Part shown: positions 44,628 to 55,474 of the stretch, piece after piece
Layout of the letters: the number at the start of each line of letters is the position of its first letter
Numbering within the stretch: position 1 is the first letter of the stretch
DNA from: Sphingomonas sp. Leaf9
GTDB taxonomy: Bacteria; Pseudomonadota; Alphaproteobacteria; Sphingomonadales; Sphingomonadaceae
Reading direction: 5' to 3'
Assembly: GCF_001421355.1 (NCBI RefSeq)
Contig: NZ_LMKC01000005.1
Location: 259,001 to 323,000 of the forward strand
DNA length: 64,000 nt
The notes under the pieces: generated by a model
Databases searched by the model: none
What the model was told of the DNA's origin: nothing
The model's input: the letters and a program-made list of their open reading frames with translations, nothing else
Translations under genes and position numbers: made by a program

Positions 44628-45062
44628 TTGCCCGCCACCGTCTTCGTTCTCAACGGCCCGAACCTGAACCTGCTCGGCCTGCGCGAGCCCGAAATCTATG
44701 GTTCGGACACGCTGGATGACATTGCCGGCATGCTGGAGGATCGCGCCCGCGAACTGGACCTCCAGATCGACCTGCGCCAGTCCAATCACGAAGGGCATCT
44801 GGTCGACTGGCTGCACGAGGCGCAGGCAGAGGGGGCCAAGGCCGTCCTGCTCAACGCCGGCGCCTATACCCACACGTCGATCGCGCTGCACGACGCGATC
44901 AAGGCGGTGAAGACCCCGGTGATCGAGGTCCACCTGTCCAATCCGCACCAGCGCGAGGATTTTCGCCATGTCAGCTTCGTCGGCCAGGCCGCACGCGGCA
45001 CGGTGGCGGGGTTCGGCGCGCTTTCCTATCTGGTCGCGCTTGAAGCGGCCGCCCGCATCTGA
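44628..45062 (+). CDS. aroQ: type II 3-dehydroquinate dehydratase
   Basis: 144 residues, third step of the shikimate pathway. Catalytic features: [12 protein letters not shown], the flexible loop [12 protein letters not shown] with active Tyr, [25 protein letters not shown], and [15 protein letters not shown] with the acid His. Translation begins at TTG 44628; no in-frame ATG exists and the N-terminus matches the family. It is divergent from thiSG and followed by accB at 41 bases, a common arrangement in alphaproteobacteria. Confidence 0.95.
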   Translation: MPATVFVLNGPNLNLLGLREPEIYGSDTLDDIAGMLEDRARELDLQIDLRQSNHEGHLVDWLHEAQAEGAKAVLLNAGAYTHTSIALHDAIKAVKTPVIEVHLSNPHQREDFRHVSFVGQAARGTVAGFGALSYLVALEAAARI

Positions 45063-45103
45063 CAAGGGCGCGGTTTTTTAAGAATACACCATTGGGGGTT
45101 ACC

Positions 45104-45619
45104 ATGGCAGACGACAATCAGGGCGAAGGAACGCCGTTCACCAGCCACGCGATGCGCGTCGACATCGACCTCGTGCGGGCGCTGGCGCAGGTGCTGGACG
45201 AAACCGACCTGACCGAGGTCGAGGTGGAGGACGGCGCGCGCAAGGTCCGCGTGGTGCGCAAGCCCGCGCCGGTACAGGCAGCGGCAAGCTACGCCCCGGC
45301 CCCGGCCTATGCACCCGCGCCGCAGCAGCCGCAGCTGGCCGCCCCGACGATCGAGGCCGGCGCCGCCGCCGCACCGATCAGCGCCGTGCCGCCGGTCACC
45401 TCGCCGATGGTCGGCACCGTCTATCTCGCCGCCAATCCGGAAGCGAAGCCGTTCGTGTCGGTCGGGCAGAAGGTCGCCGCCGGCGATACGCTGGTCATCA
45501 TCGAAGCGATGAAGGTCATGAACCCGATCGTCGCCCCGGCGGCGGGCACCGTGACGCAGGTCCTGGTATCGAACGGCCAGCCGGTCGAATTCGACCAGCC
45601 GCTGGTGGTCGTGGAATAA
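45104..45619 (+). CDS. accB: biotin carboxyl carrier protein of acetyl-CoA carboxylase
   Basis: 171 residues. N-terminal domain, a Pro/Ala-rich hinge ([19 protein letters not shown]), and a C-terminal biotinyl domain with the modified Lys in EAMKVMN. The thumb loop region ([16 protein letters not shown]) is the long form typical of BCCP. Start ATG at 45104 after GGGGG; TTG at 45092 is less likely. accC follows after one base, so both are one transcript. Confidence 0.96.
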   Translation: MADDNQGEGTPFTSHAMRVDIDLVRALAQVLDETDLTEVEVEDGARKVRVVRKPAPVQAAASYAPAPAYAPAPQQPQLAAPTIEAGAAAAPISAVPPVTSPMVGTVYLAANPEAKPFVSVGQKVAAGDTLVIIEAMKVMNPIVAPAAGTVTQVLVSNGQPVEFDQPLVVVE

Positions 45620-45620
45620 C

Positions 45621-46970
45621 ATGCCCGACATCAAGAAACTGCTGATCGCCAATCGCGGCGAGATCGCGCTCCGCATCCATCGTGCCTGCCACGAAATGGG
45701 GATCAAGACGGTCGCGGTCCATTCGACCGCCGATGCCGATGCGATGCACGTGCGGCTGGCGGACGAGGCGATCTGCATCGGCCCGCCGTCGGCGACCGAC
45801 AGCTATCTCAACATCCCCAACATCATCTCGGCGGCCGAAATCAGCGGCGCGGACGCGATCCATCCGGGCTATGGCTTCCTGTCGGAAAACGCCAAGTTCG
45901 CCGAGATCGTCGAGCTGCATAACCTGATCTTCGTCGGCCCCAAGCCCGAACATATCCGCACGATGGGCGACAAGATCGAGGCAAAGCGCACCGCCGGCGC
46001 GCTCGGCCTGCCGCTCGTCCCCGGTAGCGACGGCGCGATCAGCGACATCGCCGAGGCGAAGGCGATCGCGGCCAAGGCTGGCTATCCGGTCATCATCAAG
46101 GCGGCGTCGGGCGGCGGCGGCCGGGGCATGAAGGTGTGCCATTCCGAGGATGAACTCGAAACGCTGATGCAGCAGGCCGGCAGCGAGGCAAAGGCCGCGT
46201 TCGGCGACGCCACGGTGTATCTCGAGAAGTATCTTGGCAACCCGCGCCACATCGAGATCCAGGTCTTCGGCGACGGCAATGGCAAGGCGGTCCATCTGGG
46301 CGAGCGCGACTGTTCGCTACAGCGCCGTCACCAGAAGGTGCTGGAGGAAGCCCCCTCCCCCGTGCTCAGCCAGGCCGATCGCGAGCGGATCGGCGGCGTC
46401 TGTGCGAAGGCGATGGCCGACATGGGCTATCGCGGTGCCGGCACGATCGAATTCCTGTGGGAAGACGGCGAGTTCTACTTCATCGAAATGAACACCCGCC
46501 TGCAGGTCGAACATCCGGTGACCGAGATGATCACCGGCATCGATCTGGTCCGCGAACAGATTCGCGTCGCCGAAGGGCACGGCCTGTCGTGCGAGCAGCA
46601 GCAGATCCGCTTCACCGGCCACGCCATCGAATGCCGCATCAACGCCGAGGACCCGCGCACCTTCGCGCCGTCGCCCGGCACGGTGAAGCATTTCCATGCG
46701 CCCGGCGGCATGCACGTCCGCGTCGATAGCGGGCTGTACGCCGGCTACAAGGTCCCGCCCTATTACGACAGCATGATCGCCAAGCTGATCGTCTATGGCA
46801 CCACCCGCGAACGCTGCCTGATGCGCCTAAAGCGCGCGCTGGAGGAGTTCGTGATCGAGGGGATGAAGACCACCATCCCGCTCCACCAGTCGCTGCTCGA
46901 CGATCCCCAGTTCCAGCAGGGCGACTACACGATCAAGTGGCTCGAAGAGTGGCTGGCGAAGAACGACTGA
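45621..46970 (+). CDS. accC: biotin carboxylase of acetyl-CoA carboxylase
   Basis: 449 residues, carboxylates BCCP-biotin with bicarbonate and ATP for fatty-acid synthesis. Motifs: [15 protein letters not shown] at the N-terminus, [15 protein letters not shown], the ATP-grasp glycine loop [12 protein letters not shown], and [15 protein letters not shown] with the catalytic Glu/Arg/Gln. Length and order match AccC. A short GC hairpin (46978-47000) lies 8 bases after the stop. Confidence 0.97.
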   Translation: MPDIKKLLIANRGEIALRIHRACHEMGIKTVAVHSTADADAMHVRLADEAICIGPPSATDSYLNIPNIISAAEISGADAIHPGYGFLSENAKFAEIVELHNLIFVGPKPEHIRTMGDKIEAKRTAGALGLPLVPGSDGAISDIAEAKAIAAKAGYPVIIKAASGGGGRGMKVCHSEDELETLMQQAGSEAKAAFGDATVYLEKYLGNPRHIEIQVFGDGNGKAVHLGERDCSLQRRHQKVLEEAPSPVLSQADRERIGGVCAKAMADMGYRGAGTIEFLWEDGEFYFIEMNTRLQVEHPVTEMITGIDLVREQIRVAEGHGLSCEQQQIRFTGHAIECRINAEDPRTFAPSPGTVKHFHAPGGMHVRVDSGLYAGYKVPPYYDSMIAKLIVYGTTRERCLMRLKRALEEFVIEGMKTTIPLHQSLLDDPQFQQGDYTIKWLEEWLAKND

Positions 46971-46977
46971 CGTGAAG

Positions 46978-47000
46978 CCCTCCCCGCAGCGCGGGGAGGG
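46978..47000 (+). terminator. hairpin after accC
   Basis: CCCTCCCCGC and GCGGGGAGGG pair around AGC. No T-run follows, so it may be a REP-type or Rho-assisted end instead of an intrinsic terminator. Confidence 0.45.
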
Positions 47001-47055
47001 GATATGCCGCATGGCGAATGGAGCGTTCGCAACCGGCAGGTCGTGCGCCGCTCCC

Positions 47056-47358
47056 TCAGTCGCGAAATGTGTCCATCACCAGATAGTGGTGACATCCCGC
47101 AGCGATATCGTACGGTGTGGTGCGCCCTGCCCGCGCCTCCAGTTCGATCACGGATTCGAAAATCCGGATTTCGAGAAACGTCGGGAAATCGTCCTCCATG
47201 TCGATCTCCTCTTCGTCATCTTCGGCGAGGAAAAATGTCGCAGCAACGATCTTCTCGATCGTTTCTCGATCGCCGCGTTCGGCCGTAAATATCCAGCCGT
47301 TCGCTTCCGGGGTCTGCAGTTCGGCAATCAGCCGCGCGATACCATCGATCCTGCGCAT
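47056..47358 (-). CDS. small acidic protein of unknown function
   Basis: 100 residues: MRRIDGIARLIAELQTPEAN at the start, a very acidic middle (LAEDDEEEIDMEDDFPTFLE) and DIAAGCHHYLVMDTFRD at the end. I recognise no family. Length, acidity and a single domain resemble immunity or barstar-like proteins, but there is no partner toxin beside it. ATG at 47358 lies 30 bases from the divergent arsC start, so the two share a promoter region. The coding potential is supported by the conserved-looking hydrophobic/acidic pattern only. Confidence 0.65.
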   Translation of the reverse strand: MRRIDGIARLIAELQTPEANGWIFTAERGDRETIEKIVAATFFLAEDDEEEIDMEDDFPTFLEIRIFESVIELEARAGRTTPYDIAAGCHHYLVMDTFRD

Positions 47359-47388
47359 GACATTCTCCGCTGCTTCGAAAGGTCGGCC

Positions 47389-47724
47389 ATGCACGCCACA
47401 ATCTACCACAACCCACGCTGTTCCAAATCTCGCGCGGCACTCACCCTGCTCACGCAAGCAGGCACCGATGTCACCATCATCGAGTATCTCAAGACCCCAC
47501 CCACCCGCGATCAACTAGCCGCGTTGTTCGCCCGCGCCAATCTCACCCCGCGCGACGCCCTGCGCACGAGCGAAACAGAGGCCAAGCCGCTGAAGGCCGC
47601 CACCGACGCGCAAATCCTCGACGCGATGGCCGCCCACCCGATCCTGGTCGAGCGCCCGATCGTCGAGACGGAAAAGGGCGTCGTCATCGCCCGCCCGCCC
47701 GAACGCGTCCACGAAGTCCTGTAG
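47389..47724 (+). CDS. arsC: ArsC/YffB-family arsenate reductase, glutaredoxin-coupled
   Basis: 111 residues. Thioredoxin-like fold with the nucleophile Cys in IYHNPRCSKSRAAL, the ArsC signature EYLKTPPTRDQL, and the substrate Arg in AHPILVERPIVET plus a later Arg near RPPERV. E. coli-type ArsC reduces arsenate using glutathione and glutaredoxin; the YffB subgroup has other or unknown substrates. No arsenic efflux gene is near, so the second possibility is real. Starts divergently, 30 bases from the acidic protein gene. Confidence 0.87.
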   Translation: MHATIYHNPRCSKSRAALTLLTQAGTDVTIIEYLKTPPTRDQLAALFARANLTPRDALRTSETEAKPLKAATDAQILDAMAAHPILVERPIVETEKGVVIARPPERVHEVL

Positions 47725-48157
47725 CCACCTCTCCACACCGTCACCCCGGGCTTGACCCGGGGTCCCGCTTCTTCTGTTACGTCAGCCAAGAAAGCCGGAC
47801 TGCGGGTCAAGCACAGCGTGACGTAGAAGCGAAGGCGCCCCCTTACGCCGCCATTCGTCATTCCCGCGAAGGCGGGAATCCATAACCGCCGACGTGTCGA
47901 CCAGAGGCGCGACCGCTGCGTTCATGGGTCCCAGCCATCGCGGGAACGACCAACAGGATGCCCCTTTTCCTACACGCCCCAATCCTGCCAGCCTTGCGCT
48001 CCCGCTCTTTCCCATCGTCGACCCGCCCCACCGCCGCAAACGCCACCCCCGCACCAGCGCGACCAACCGCGCACGAGTGTGAACTTTGGCCCCGACAATT
48101 CCGGCCAACCCACCGCAATCGCTTGGAACTGCAACGATAGCCTGTCATTGCAGCCGC
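47725..48157. repeat. non-coding gap with families A and B palindromes
   Basis: No gene seen. 47739-47823 is a degenerate family A element (CGTCACCCCGGGCTTGACCC); 47856-47949 is family B (CGTCATTCCCGCGAAGGCGG at the left, CATCGCGGGAACGACC at the right). CACGAGTGTGAACTTT (48072-48087) repeats the motif at 9431. Confidence 0.8.
48125..48149 (+). promoter_or_regulatory. possible EcfG-like promoter before the PLD gene
   Basis: GGAAC (48125-48129), 16 bases, then CATT (48146-48149), one mismatch from GGAAC-N16-CGTT. Transcription would start close to the ATG at 48158. Weak call. Confidence 0.3.
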
Positions 48158-49741
48158 ATGGCGCGTCACACCCCTCCGCTCGAACCGGGTCGCAACTGCT
48201 GGCGGATGGAGCGTGCCACGCGCGCGACCGTGCTGGTCGATGCCGACAATTATTTCACCCATGCCCGCGACGCAATGCTGAAGGCCAAGAAGCAGATCCT
48301 GCTCATCGGCTGGGACTTCGACGCGCGCATCCGCTTCAAGACCGATGCCGACAGCGAAGGCCCGGAAAAGGTTGGCGAATTCATCAGCTGGCTGGTCCGC
48401 CGCACGCCGGGGCTGCAGGTCCATATCCTGCGCTGGGACACCGGCGCCATCAAGACGCTGTTCCACGGTCGCACCCTGGTGCGCATCGCCAAGTGGATCG
48501 CCGATCCGCAGGTGCATATGCGGCTCGACGCCCATCACCCGGTCGCCGGGTCGCATCACCAAAAGGTCGTGGTGATCGACGACGACGTGGCGTTCTGCGG
48601 CGGGATCGACATGACCGTCGACCGCTGGGACACGCGCGAGCATCTCGACGACGATCCCCGCCGGGTCGAGCCGGACGGCACGCCCTACCAGCCATGGCAC
48701 GACGTCACCACCGCGTTGGAAGGGCCAGTCGCCGCTGCGCTTGGCGACATGTGCCGCCAGCGCTGGGCGATTTCCGGTGGCGACACCCTGCCCGCGCCGA
48801 CCGGCGCCGGCGGCTGCTGGCCGACCGGGCTGGAGGCTGACTTCACCGACATCGACGTCGCCATCGCCCGCACCATTCCGGAAATGGCCGATCAGGAACC
48901 GGTGCATGAGATCGAGACGCTCTATCTCGACCTGATCGCCCGCGCCGAACGCTTCTTCTATGCCGAGAGCCAGTATTTCGCCTCGCGCAAGGTCGCCGAG
49001 GCGATCGCCAAGCGGCTGGATGAGGCGGACGGGCCGGAGATCGTTATCGTCAACCCGACCACTGCGGAGGGCTGGCTGGAGCCGGTGGCGATGGATTCGG
49101 CCCGCGCCCGGCTGTTCCAGGCGCTGAAGGAACGCGACCGCCACGACCGGCTGCGCCTCTACCACCCGTTCACCGCCGGTGGGTCCCCGATCTATGTCCA
49201 TGCCAAGGTGACGGTGATCGACGACCAGCTGCTGCGTGTCGGTTCGTCCAACTTCAACAATCGCTCGCTGCGGCTCGACACCGAATGCGACGTGACGGTC
49301 GACGCCACCCGCCACGCCAATGCCGACGAACGCCGCACCATCGCCGGCATTCGCGACTCTTTGCTCGCCGAGCATCTGAACGTCGATTGCAAGACGATCG
49401 AAGCAACGCTGGAACGCACCGGATCGCTGATCGCCACGATTGAGGAACTGCGCGGTGACGGCCGCTCGTTGCGCCCCTATGAAATCCCCGACCTGAACGC
49501 GGTCACCGAATGGCTGGCCGACAACAAGATCCTCGATCCCGAAGGGCCGGGCGAAATGTTCGAAGGGCTGGCGCAGCGCACGCCGCTGCTCAAGAAGCTC
49601 CGGAAGCATCGCCCCCATCTCCACCGCGCCGACAACACCTTGTCGCCGGTGATGACGGCGGTCGCGGTCGGCGGCACCGTGGCGGGCGGCACGCTGATCG
49701 GCATGATGCTGTGGAATGCGTGGAAGAAGCGGGGAAGCTGA
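48158..49741 (+). CDS. phospholipase D-family protein with C-terminal membrane helix
   Basis: 527 residues. Two HxKx4D half-sites are intact: SHHQKVVVIDDDVAF (residue ~150) and VHAKVTVIDDQLLRVGSSNFNNRS (residue ~350), the latter with the downstream GSSNFNNRS that defines PLD/cardiolipin synthase enzymes. A final transmembrane segment (VMTAVAVGGTVAGGTLIGMM) anchors it. It probably moves phosphatidyl groups or hydrolyses phospholipids. Whether cardiolipin synthase (two-domain Cls) or a general PLD is unclear. ATG at 48158 begins the protein; a TTG upstream is less likely. Confidence 0.9.
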   Translation: MARHTPPLEPGRNCWRMERATRATVLVDADNYFTHARDAMLKAKKQILLIGWDFDARIRFKTDADSEGPEKVGEFISWLVRRTPGLQVHILRWDTGAIKTLFHGRTLVRIAKWIADPQVHMRLDAHHPVAGSHHQKVVVIDDDVAFCGGIDMTVDRWDTREHLDDDPRRVEPDGTPYQPWHDVTTALEGPVAAALGDMCRQRWAISGGDTLPAPTGAGGCWPTGLEADFTDIDVAIARTIPEMADQEPVHEIETLYLDLIARAERFFYAESQYFASRKVAEAIAKRLDEADGPEIVIVNPTTAEGWLEPVAMDSARARLFQALKERDRHDRLRLYHPFTAGGSPIYVHAKVTVIDDQLLRVGSSNFNNRSLRLDTECDVTVDATRHANADERRTIAGIRDSLLAEHLNVDCKTIEATLERTGSLIATIEELRGDGRSLRPYEIPDLNAVTEWLADNKILDPEGPGEMFEGLAQRTPLLKKLRKHRPHLHRADNTLSPVMTAVAVGGTVAGGTLIGMMLWNAWKKRGS

Positions 49742-49769
49742 CCGCTCAAATGATCGGGGGATATGTCCG

Positions 49770-50039
49770 ATGATGTGGGCGATGGCAGCGCTGATCTGGA
49801 GCGGTATCGGCCTGAGCCTAGTCTCGCCGCGCTATCGTATCGCCGGACACTTGCGGCAGGCCATCGGGGTTGCCGCGATGATCCTGGTTGCGGTCATGGC
49901 GTGGCGATGGTGGTCCGGTGCCTTACGGGCCGACATCGATCTGGCGTGGCTGGTGTCGATATCCGGCGTATTCGCCAGCGATCTGGTCAAGCGCCGGACA
50001 GGTCGACCGGACGCGGCAAAGGCCGGCGAACCGGCCTGA
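49770..50039 (+). CDS. small membrane protein of unknown function
   Basis: 89 residues with three hydrophobic segments (WAMAALIWSGIGLSLV, IGVAAMILVAVMAW and LAWLVSISGVFASDLV) and a basic tail (KRRTGRPDAAKAGEPA). Not recognised. It starts 28 bases after the PLD gene and is likely its operon partner; a role next to a membrane phospholipase is possible but unsupported. Confidence 0.6.
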   Translation: MMWAMAALIWSGIGLSLVSPRYRIAGHLRQAIGVAAMILVAVMAWRWWSGALRADIDLAWLVSISGVFASDLVKRRTGRPDAAKAGEPA

Positions 50040-50047
50040 AAACCGAA

Positions 50048-50076
50048 GCGGGGACCGGCACCGGCCCCCGCCCCGC
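50048..50076. terminator. hairpin between convergent small genes
   Basis: GCGGGG (50048-50053) and CCCCGC (50071-50076) pair, with a GGCACCGG-rich middle. Lies just past the 49770-50039 gene and before the stop of the minus-strand small gene, so it could serve both. Confidence 0.45.
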
Positions 50077-50084
50077 AACCGGAC

Positions 50085-50324
50085 TTAGTTGCTGTCCGAG
50101 TTGTTGTCGTCGACGGCGATGATGACGCCACCGGCAACGATCGCCGCTGCGAGCAGCGCGAACACGATGCCGCCGCCGGCCAGCTTCTGGCCACCCTTGG
50201 TCGGGGCAGTCGCGCGCACCGACTTGGCAACCGACAGCGCCGACGCGTTCTGTGCGGCATTGGCGGCGACCGGAGCAGCGGCCAGCGTGGTCGCGGCGAT
50301 CGCCGTCAGAAACTTCGAAACCAT
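50085..50324 (-). CDS. 79-residue exported or membrane protein of unknown function
   Basis: Signal peptide MVSKFLTAIAATTLAAAPVA, an Ala-rich linker, and a C-terminal transmembrane helix IVFALLAAAIVAGGVIIAV followed by DDNNSDSN. Short bitopic proteins like this are common in sphingomonads and have no assigned role. Divergent from purL across a 242-base region; GGAACC (50410-50405 on the minus strand) is a possible stress -35 but without a good -10. Confidence 0.6.
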   Translation of the reverse strand: MVSKFLTAIAATTLAAAPVAANAAQNASALSVAKSVRATAPTKGGQKLAGGGIVFALLAAAIVAGGVIIAVDDNNSDSN

Positions 50325-50566
50325 TCAGATTCTCCCTTGCTCGGCATGATGCCATGCTACGCCGAGTTCGGCGATGCGGATCACCGACGCCCAGCGTGCC
50401 GAACGGTTCCCACGCGAGGGGGTAATTCCGAAGCGCTATAAACACTTTCGGGCATATTTGTTCCGTGACTGTACCTATTTTGCAACGCAACATTGCTGCG
50501 CTGTTACAGTACAGGGACGAACAAACCGGCTGGCACCGTGCGCGGCTGCGCGCTAGAGGCACGCCC

Positions 50567-52789
<2,223 letters not shown>

Positions 52790-52798
52790 GACCGCTTC

Positions 52799-52824
52799 CC
52801 CCTGCCCGCGCGATCGGGCAGGGG
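52799..52824 (+). terminator. intrinsic terminator of purL overlapping the next ribosome site
   Basis: CCCCTGCCCG (52799-52808) and CGGGCAGGGG (52815-52824) form a 10-bp stem, followed by TTT. The AGGGG of the right arm lies 6-7 bases before the ATG at 52831. Confidence 0.8.
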
Positions 52825-52830
52825 TTTGTC

Positions 52831-54060
52831 ATGACCGACCCCCGCCCCGCCGCCGACCGCATCGTCACGCTGGACGTGGTGCGCGGGGTGGCGGTGATCG
52901 GTATCCTGTTCGTCAATATCCTCAGCTTCGCGCTGCCCGATACCGCGCGGCTCAACCCCTATGCCTGGGGGATGCAGGGTCCGGTGGACCTGTGGGCCTA
53001 TTTCGCGACGATGGTCGCGTTCGACGGCAAGATGCGCGGGTTGTTTTCCTTCCTGTTCGGGGCATCGCTGCTGCTGGTGGTCGATCGGGCCGAAGCGGCG
53101 GGCGCGGACCCGGCAGCGGTGCATTACCGGCGGATGGGCTGGCTGTTCGTGCTTGGGCTGGCCCATGCCACGCTGCTGTGGTCGGGCGACATCCTGATGC
53201 ATTACGCGCTGGTCGGATCGGTCGCGTACGGCTTCCGCCACCATGGCCCGCGCCGCCTGATCGCGTTCGGCTGCGGCTGTGCGGCGGTGACGTGGCTGTT
53301 CCTCAGCATGATCGCCCTGTCCTATCTCGCGATGCAGGCCGCCGTCACGCCCGCCGCCGCCCAGGGCCTGCGTGACTTCGACAACGGCTTCGGCATCCCC
53401 GCCCCGGCGGTGCTGGCGCAGGAAATCGCGCTGTTTCGCGGCGGCTATGTCGGCATCCTGCGGCACAACGGCGCGGAGGTCGCGACGACGCTCTACAACG
53501 TCTTCTTCATCGGGTTCGAGACGCTCGGCTATATGCTGTGGGGCATGGCCGCCCTGCGCAGCGGCATGCTGACCGGCGCATGGTCCGCCGCACGCCTGCG
53601 CCGCTGGGCGATCCTCGGCATCGCGATCGGCGGCGTGGGCTATGCCGCGCTGACCGCGTGGATGATCGCGCGGGGGATCGACGCCGGCACCGTCCTGATC
53701 GGCCCGTTCGCGCTGACCCCGCCGCTGCGCGCGATCATGATCCCGGCCTATGCCGCCGCGATCCTGCTGCTGGCCGGGCATGGCGGCGTGATCGCCCGGC
53801 GCTTCGCGGCGGTCGGACAGATGGCGCTCAGCAACTATCTCCTGACCACGTTCGCCATGTGCCTCGTCTTCTATGGCTGGGGGTTCGGCCAGTTCGCCCG
53901 GTGGCCGCGCGTCACGCTGTACGGGCCGGTGCTGGCGATGGGGGCGCTGATGCTGCTGTGGTCGCAACCGTGGCTCGGGCGCTATCGCTATGGCCCGTTC
54001 GAATGGCTGTGGCGCTCGCTTGCCCGGTGGGAATTGCAACCGCTTCGCAGGCGCCCCTGA
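52831..54060 (+). CDS. DUF418-family integral membrane protein
   Basis: 409 residues with about nine transmembrane helices. The family start is clear: RIVTLDVVRGVAVIGILFVN, then FSFLFGASLLLV; DUF418 proteins are relatives of acyltransferase/YeiB-like membrane proteins with unknown enzymology. It begins directly after the purL terminator with the ribosome site inside that stem, so its expression may depend on read-through or on transcript processing. Confidence 0.88.
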   Translation: MTDPRPAADRIVTLDVVRGVAVIGILFVNILSFALPDTARLNPYAWGMQGPVDLWAYFATMVAFDGKMRGLFSFLFGASLLLVVDRAEAAGADPAAVHYRRMGWLFVLGLAHATLLWSGDILMHYALVGSVAYGFRHHGPRRLIAFGCGCAAVTWLFLSMIALSYLAMQAAVTPAAAQGLRDFDNGFGIPAPAVLAQEIALFRGGYVGILRHNGAEVATTLYNVFFIGFETLGYMLWGMAALRSGMLTGAWSAARLRRWAILGIAIGGVGYAALTAWMIARGIDAGTVLIGPFALTPPLRAIMIPAYAAAILLLAGHGGVIARRFAAVGQMALSNYLLTTFAMCLVFYGWGFGQFARWPRVTLYGPVLAMGALMLLWSQPWLGRYRYGPFEWLWRSLARWELQPLRRRP

Positions 54061-54070
54061 CCTTAATAAC

Positions 54071-54111
54071 TGCGAATCACCCGCAATAGTTCTTGCGAAC
54101 GAGTGTCATTA
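54071..54111. promoter_or_regulatory. iron-box-like repeats upstream of bfd
   Basis: TGCGAATCACCCGCAA (54071-54086) and TTGCGAACGAGTGTCATTA (54093-54111) share TGCGAA; the second resembles alphaproteobacterial Fur/Irr-type operators (TGCGAA...TCATT). Followed by a bacterioferritin cluster, an iron-regulated set. The call is by eye only. Confidence 0.4.
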
Positions 54112-54149
54112 CCACTATAGCGAGCCTCGTCAGAGCGAGGGCGAGACAC

Positions 54150-54320
54150 ATGGTCGTATGCGTTTGTAATGCCATCCGGGAACGCGACGTACGCGAAGCC
54201 GCGCGGGGCGGTGCGAGCAGCGCCTGCCAGGCCTATCGGGCGCTGGGCTGCCAGGCGAAATGTGGGCAGTGCGTGCCGTTCGCGCGAGCCATTATCGATG
54301 CGGAGCGCGCGGCTGCCTAG
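54150..54320 (+). CDS. bfd: bacterioferritin-associated ferredoxin
   Basis: 56 residues. BFD-like [2Fe-2S] ferredoxin that reduces the bacterioferritin core and releases Fe2+. Cysteine ligands are in VVCVCNAIRERDV and GCQAKCGQC, the normal C-x-C...C-x2-C pattern. Start ATG at 54150 gives the correct N-terminus. It lies 103 bases before bfr and an iron-box-like sequence precedes it, so it is probably under iron control. Confidence 0.93.
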   Translation: MVVCVCNAIRERDVREAARGGASSACQAYRALGCQAKCGQCVPFARAIIDAERAAA

Positions 54321-54423
54321 CGTTCGCAGGTTTCGAAACCCGCAGAAATCCGCCACTTTTCCGCTGTCGTTACATCGCCAAACTGCGTAAGAGCCGTCCA
54401 TCTCCACGATAAGGACGAACGAC

Positions 54424-54912
54424 GTGAAGGGCGACGCCAAGGTCATCGAATTTCTCAACGAATCGCTGAAGAACGAGCTGACGGCGGTCAACCAATATTG
54501 GTTGCACTACCGCCTGCTCGACCATTGGGGCGTCTACAAGCTCGCCCAGTTCGAGCGTCATGAGTCGATCGACGAAATGAAGCATGCCGACCGTCTGGCG
54601 GAACGCATCCTGTTCCTCGACGGCCTGCCCAATTTCCAGCTGCTCGGCCGCCTGCGCGTCGGTGAGACGGTCGAGGAAGTGCTGAAGGCCGATCTCGCGA
54701 TCGAGGTCGAGGCGGTGGCCCAGCTGCGCGAGGCGGTCGCCTATTGCGAAAGCATCCGCGATTTCGTCAGCCGCGACCTGTTCGCCGAAATCCTGTCGAA
54801 CGAGGAAGAGCATGTCGACACGCTCGAAACCCAGTTCGAAATGATCGAACGGATGGGCATCCAGAACTACATCCAGCTCAATTCGGTCGCCGAGCTCGAC
54901 AAGCACGGCTGA
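54424..54912 (+). CDS. bfr: bacterioferritin
   Basis: 162 residues, a 24-mer iron store with haem b between subunits. Aligned by eye with the E. coli protein, haem ligand Met52 is conserved (SIDEMKHAD), as are the ferroxidase residues Glu18, Glu51, His54, Glu94, Glu127 and His130. Start is GTG at 54424. Follows bfd on the same strand. The stop is followed by a strong hairpin shared with the convergent HPt gene. Confidence 0.97.
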   Translation: MKGDAKVIEFLNESLKNELTAVNQYWLHYRLLDHWGVYKLAQFERHESIDEMKHADRLAERILFLDGLPNFQLLGRLRVGETVEEVLKADLAIEVEAVAQLREAVAYCESIRDFVSRDLFAEILSNEEEHVDTLETQFEMIERMGIQNYIQLNSVAELDKHG

Positions 54913-54921
54913 TCCCGACCG

Positions 54922-54948
54922 CCATCGGCCGCACCGTGCGGCCGGTGG
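54922..54948. terminator. hairpin between bfr and the convergent HPt gene
   Basis: CCATCGGCCGC (54922-54932) and GCGGCCGGTGG (54938-54948) pair over 11 positions with one GT wobble and a 5-base loop. No T-run is seen, but it sits exactly between two convergent stops. Confidence 0.6.
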
Positions 54949-54957
54949 CACCCGACA

Positions 54958-55365
54958 TCACAGCGCGACCGGACGCTTTCCAAAGCCGGTCGGGCGACGA
55001 ACGGCCAGCGGGTTGGTATCGCGGTCGAGCATGGCCAGCGTCGCCTCGAACGTCGGGCGCAGCCGGGCGACATGCTCCAGCGCCTCGGTCGGCACATCGC
55101 GGGTTTCGACGCATTTGCGGGCGATCACCTCGATCCCCTCGGCCAGATCGGCCAGCGTCTCCGCGCCGAACTGGCGTGATTCGCCCTTCAGCGTATGCGC
55201 GGGCAGCACCATCGTCGCCGCGTTCTGATCGCGCATCGCCGCCTCGATCGCCCGCACCGACTTGATGCCGTCTTCCTTGAAATATCCGAGAATGCGGACG
55301 AAATTCCCGCCAAGTTCAACCCGTGCCGCGGCCAGCACGCGCTGATCGATCAATCCATCGTTCAT
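54958..55365 (-). CDS. histidine phosphotransfer (HPt) domain protein
   Basis: 135 residues. One HPt four-helix bundle with the phospho-accepting His in LPAHTLKGESRQFGAETLAD, the standard AHxLKG-S motif. It would pass a phosphate between a hybrid kinase and a response regulator. The kinase is not in the window. N-terminal GYFKEDGIKSVRAIE and the C-terminal tail (NPLAVRRPTGFGKRPVAL) are unassigned. Convergent with bfr. Confidence 0.9.
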   Translation of the reverse strand: MNDGLIDQRVLAAARVELGGNFVRILGYFKEDGIKSVRAIEAAMRDQNAATMVLPAHTLKGESRQFGAETLADLAEGIEVIARKCVETRDVPTEALEHVARLRPTFEATLAMLDRDTNPLAVRRPTGFGKRPVAL

Positions 55366-55474
55366 TCCAGCCGCCCCCGTCCTGCTGCGTCACGCCGCGT
55401 CCGGCGCCGTACCTCCGACCCTATCGCCCGCGCCGTAAACAAGATGTTTATAAGGGCAGTCGGAGGCGACGATT

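Noticed and set aside
47389..47724. Arsenic resistance operon
   Set aside because: Only an ArsC/YffB-like gene is present; no arsR, arsB or acr3 gene adjoins it.
50374..50556. 60-codon frame upstream of purL
   Set aside because: AT-rich promoter region, no ribosome site, no family likeness.
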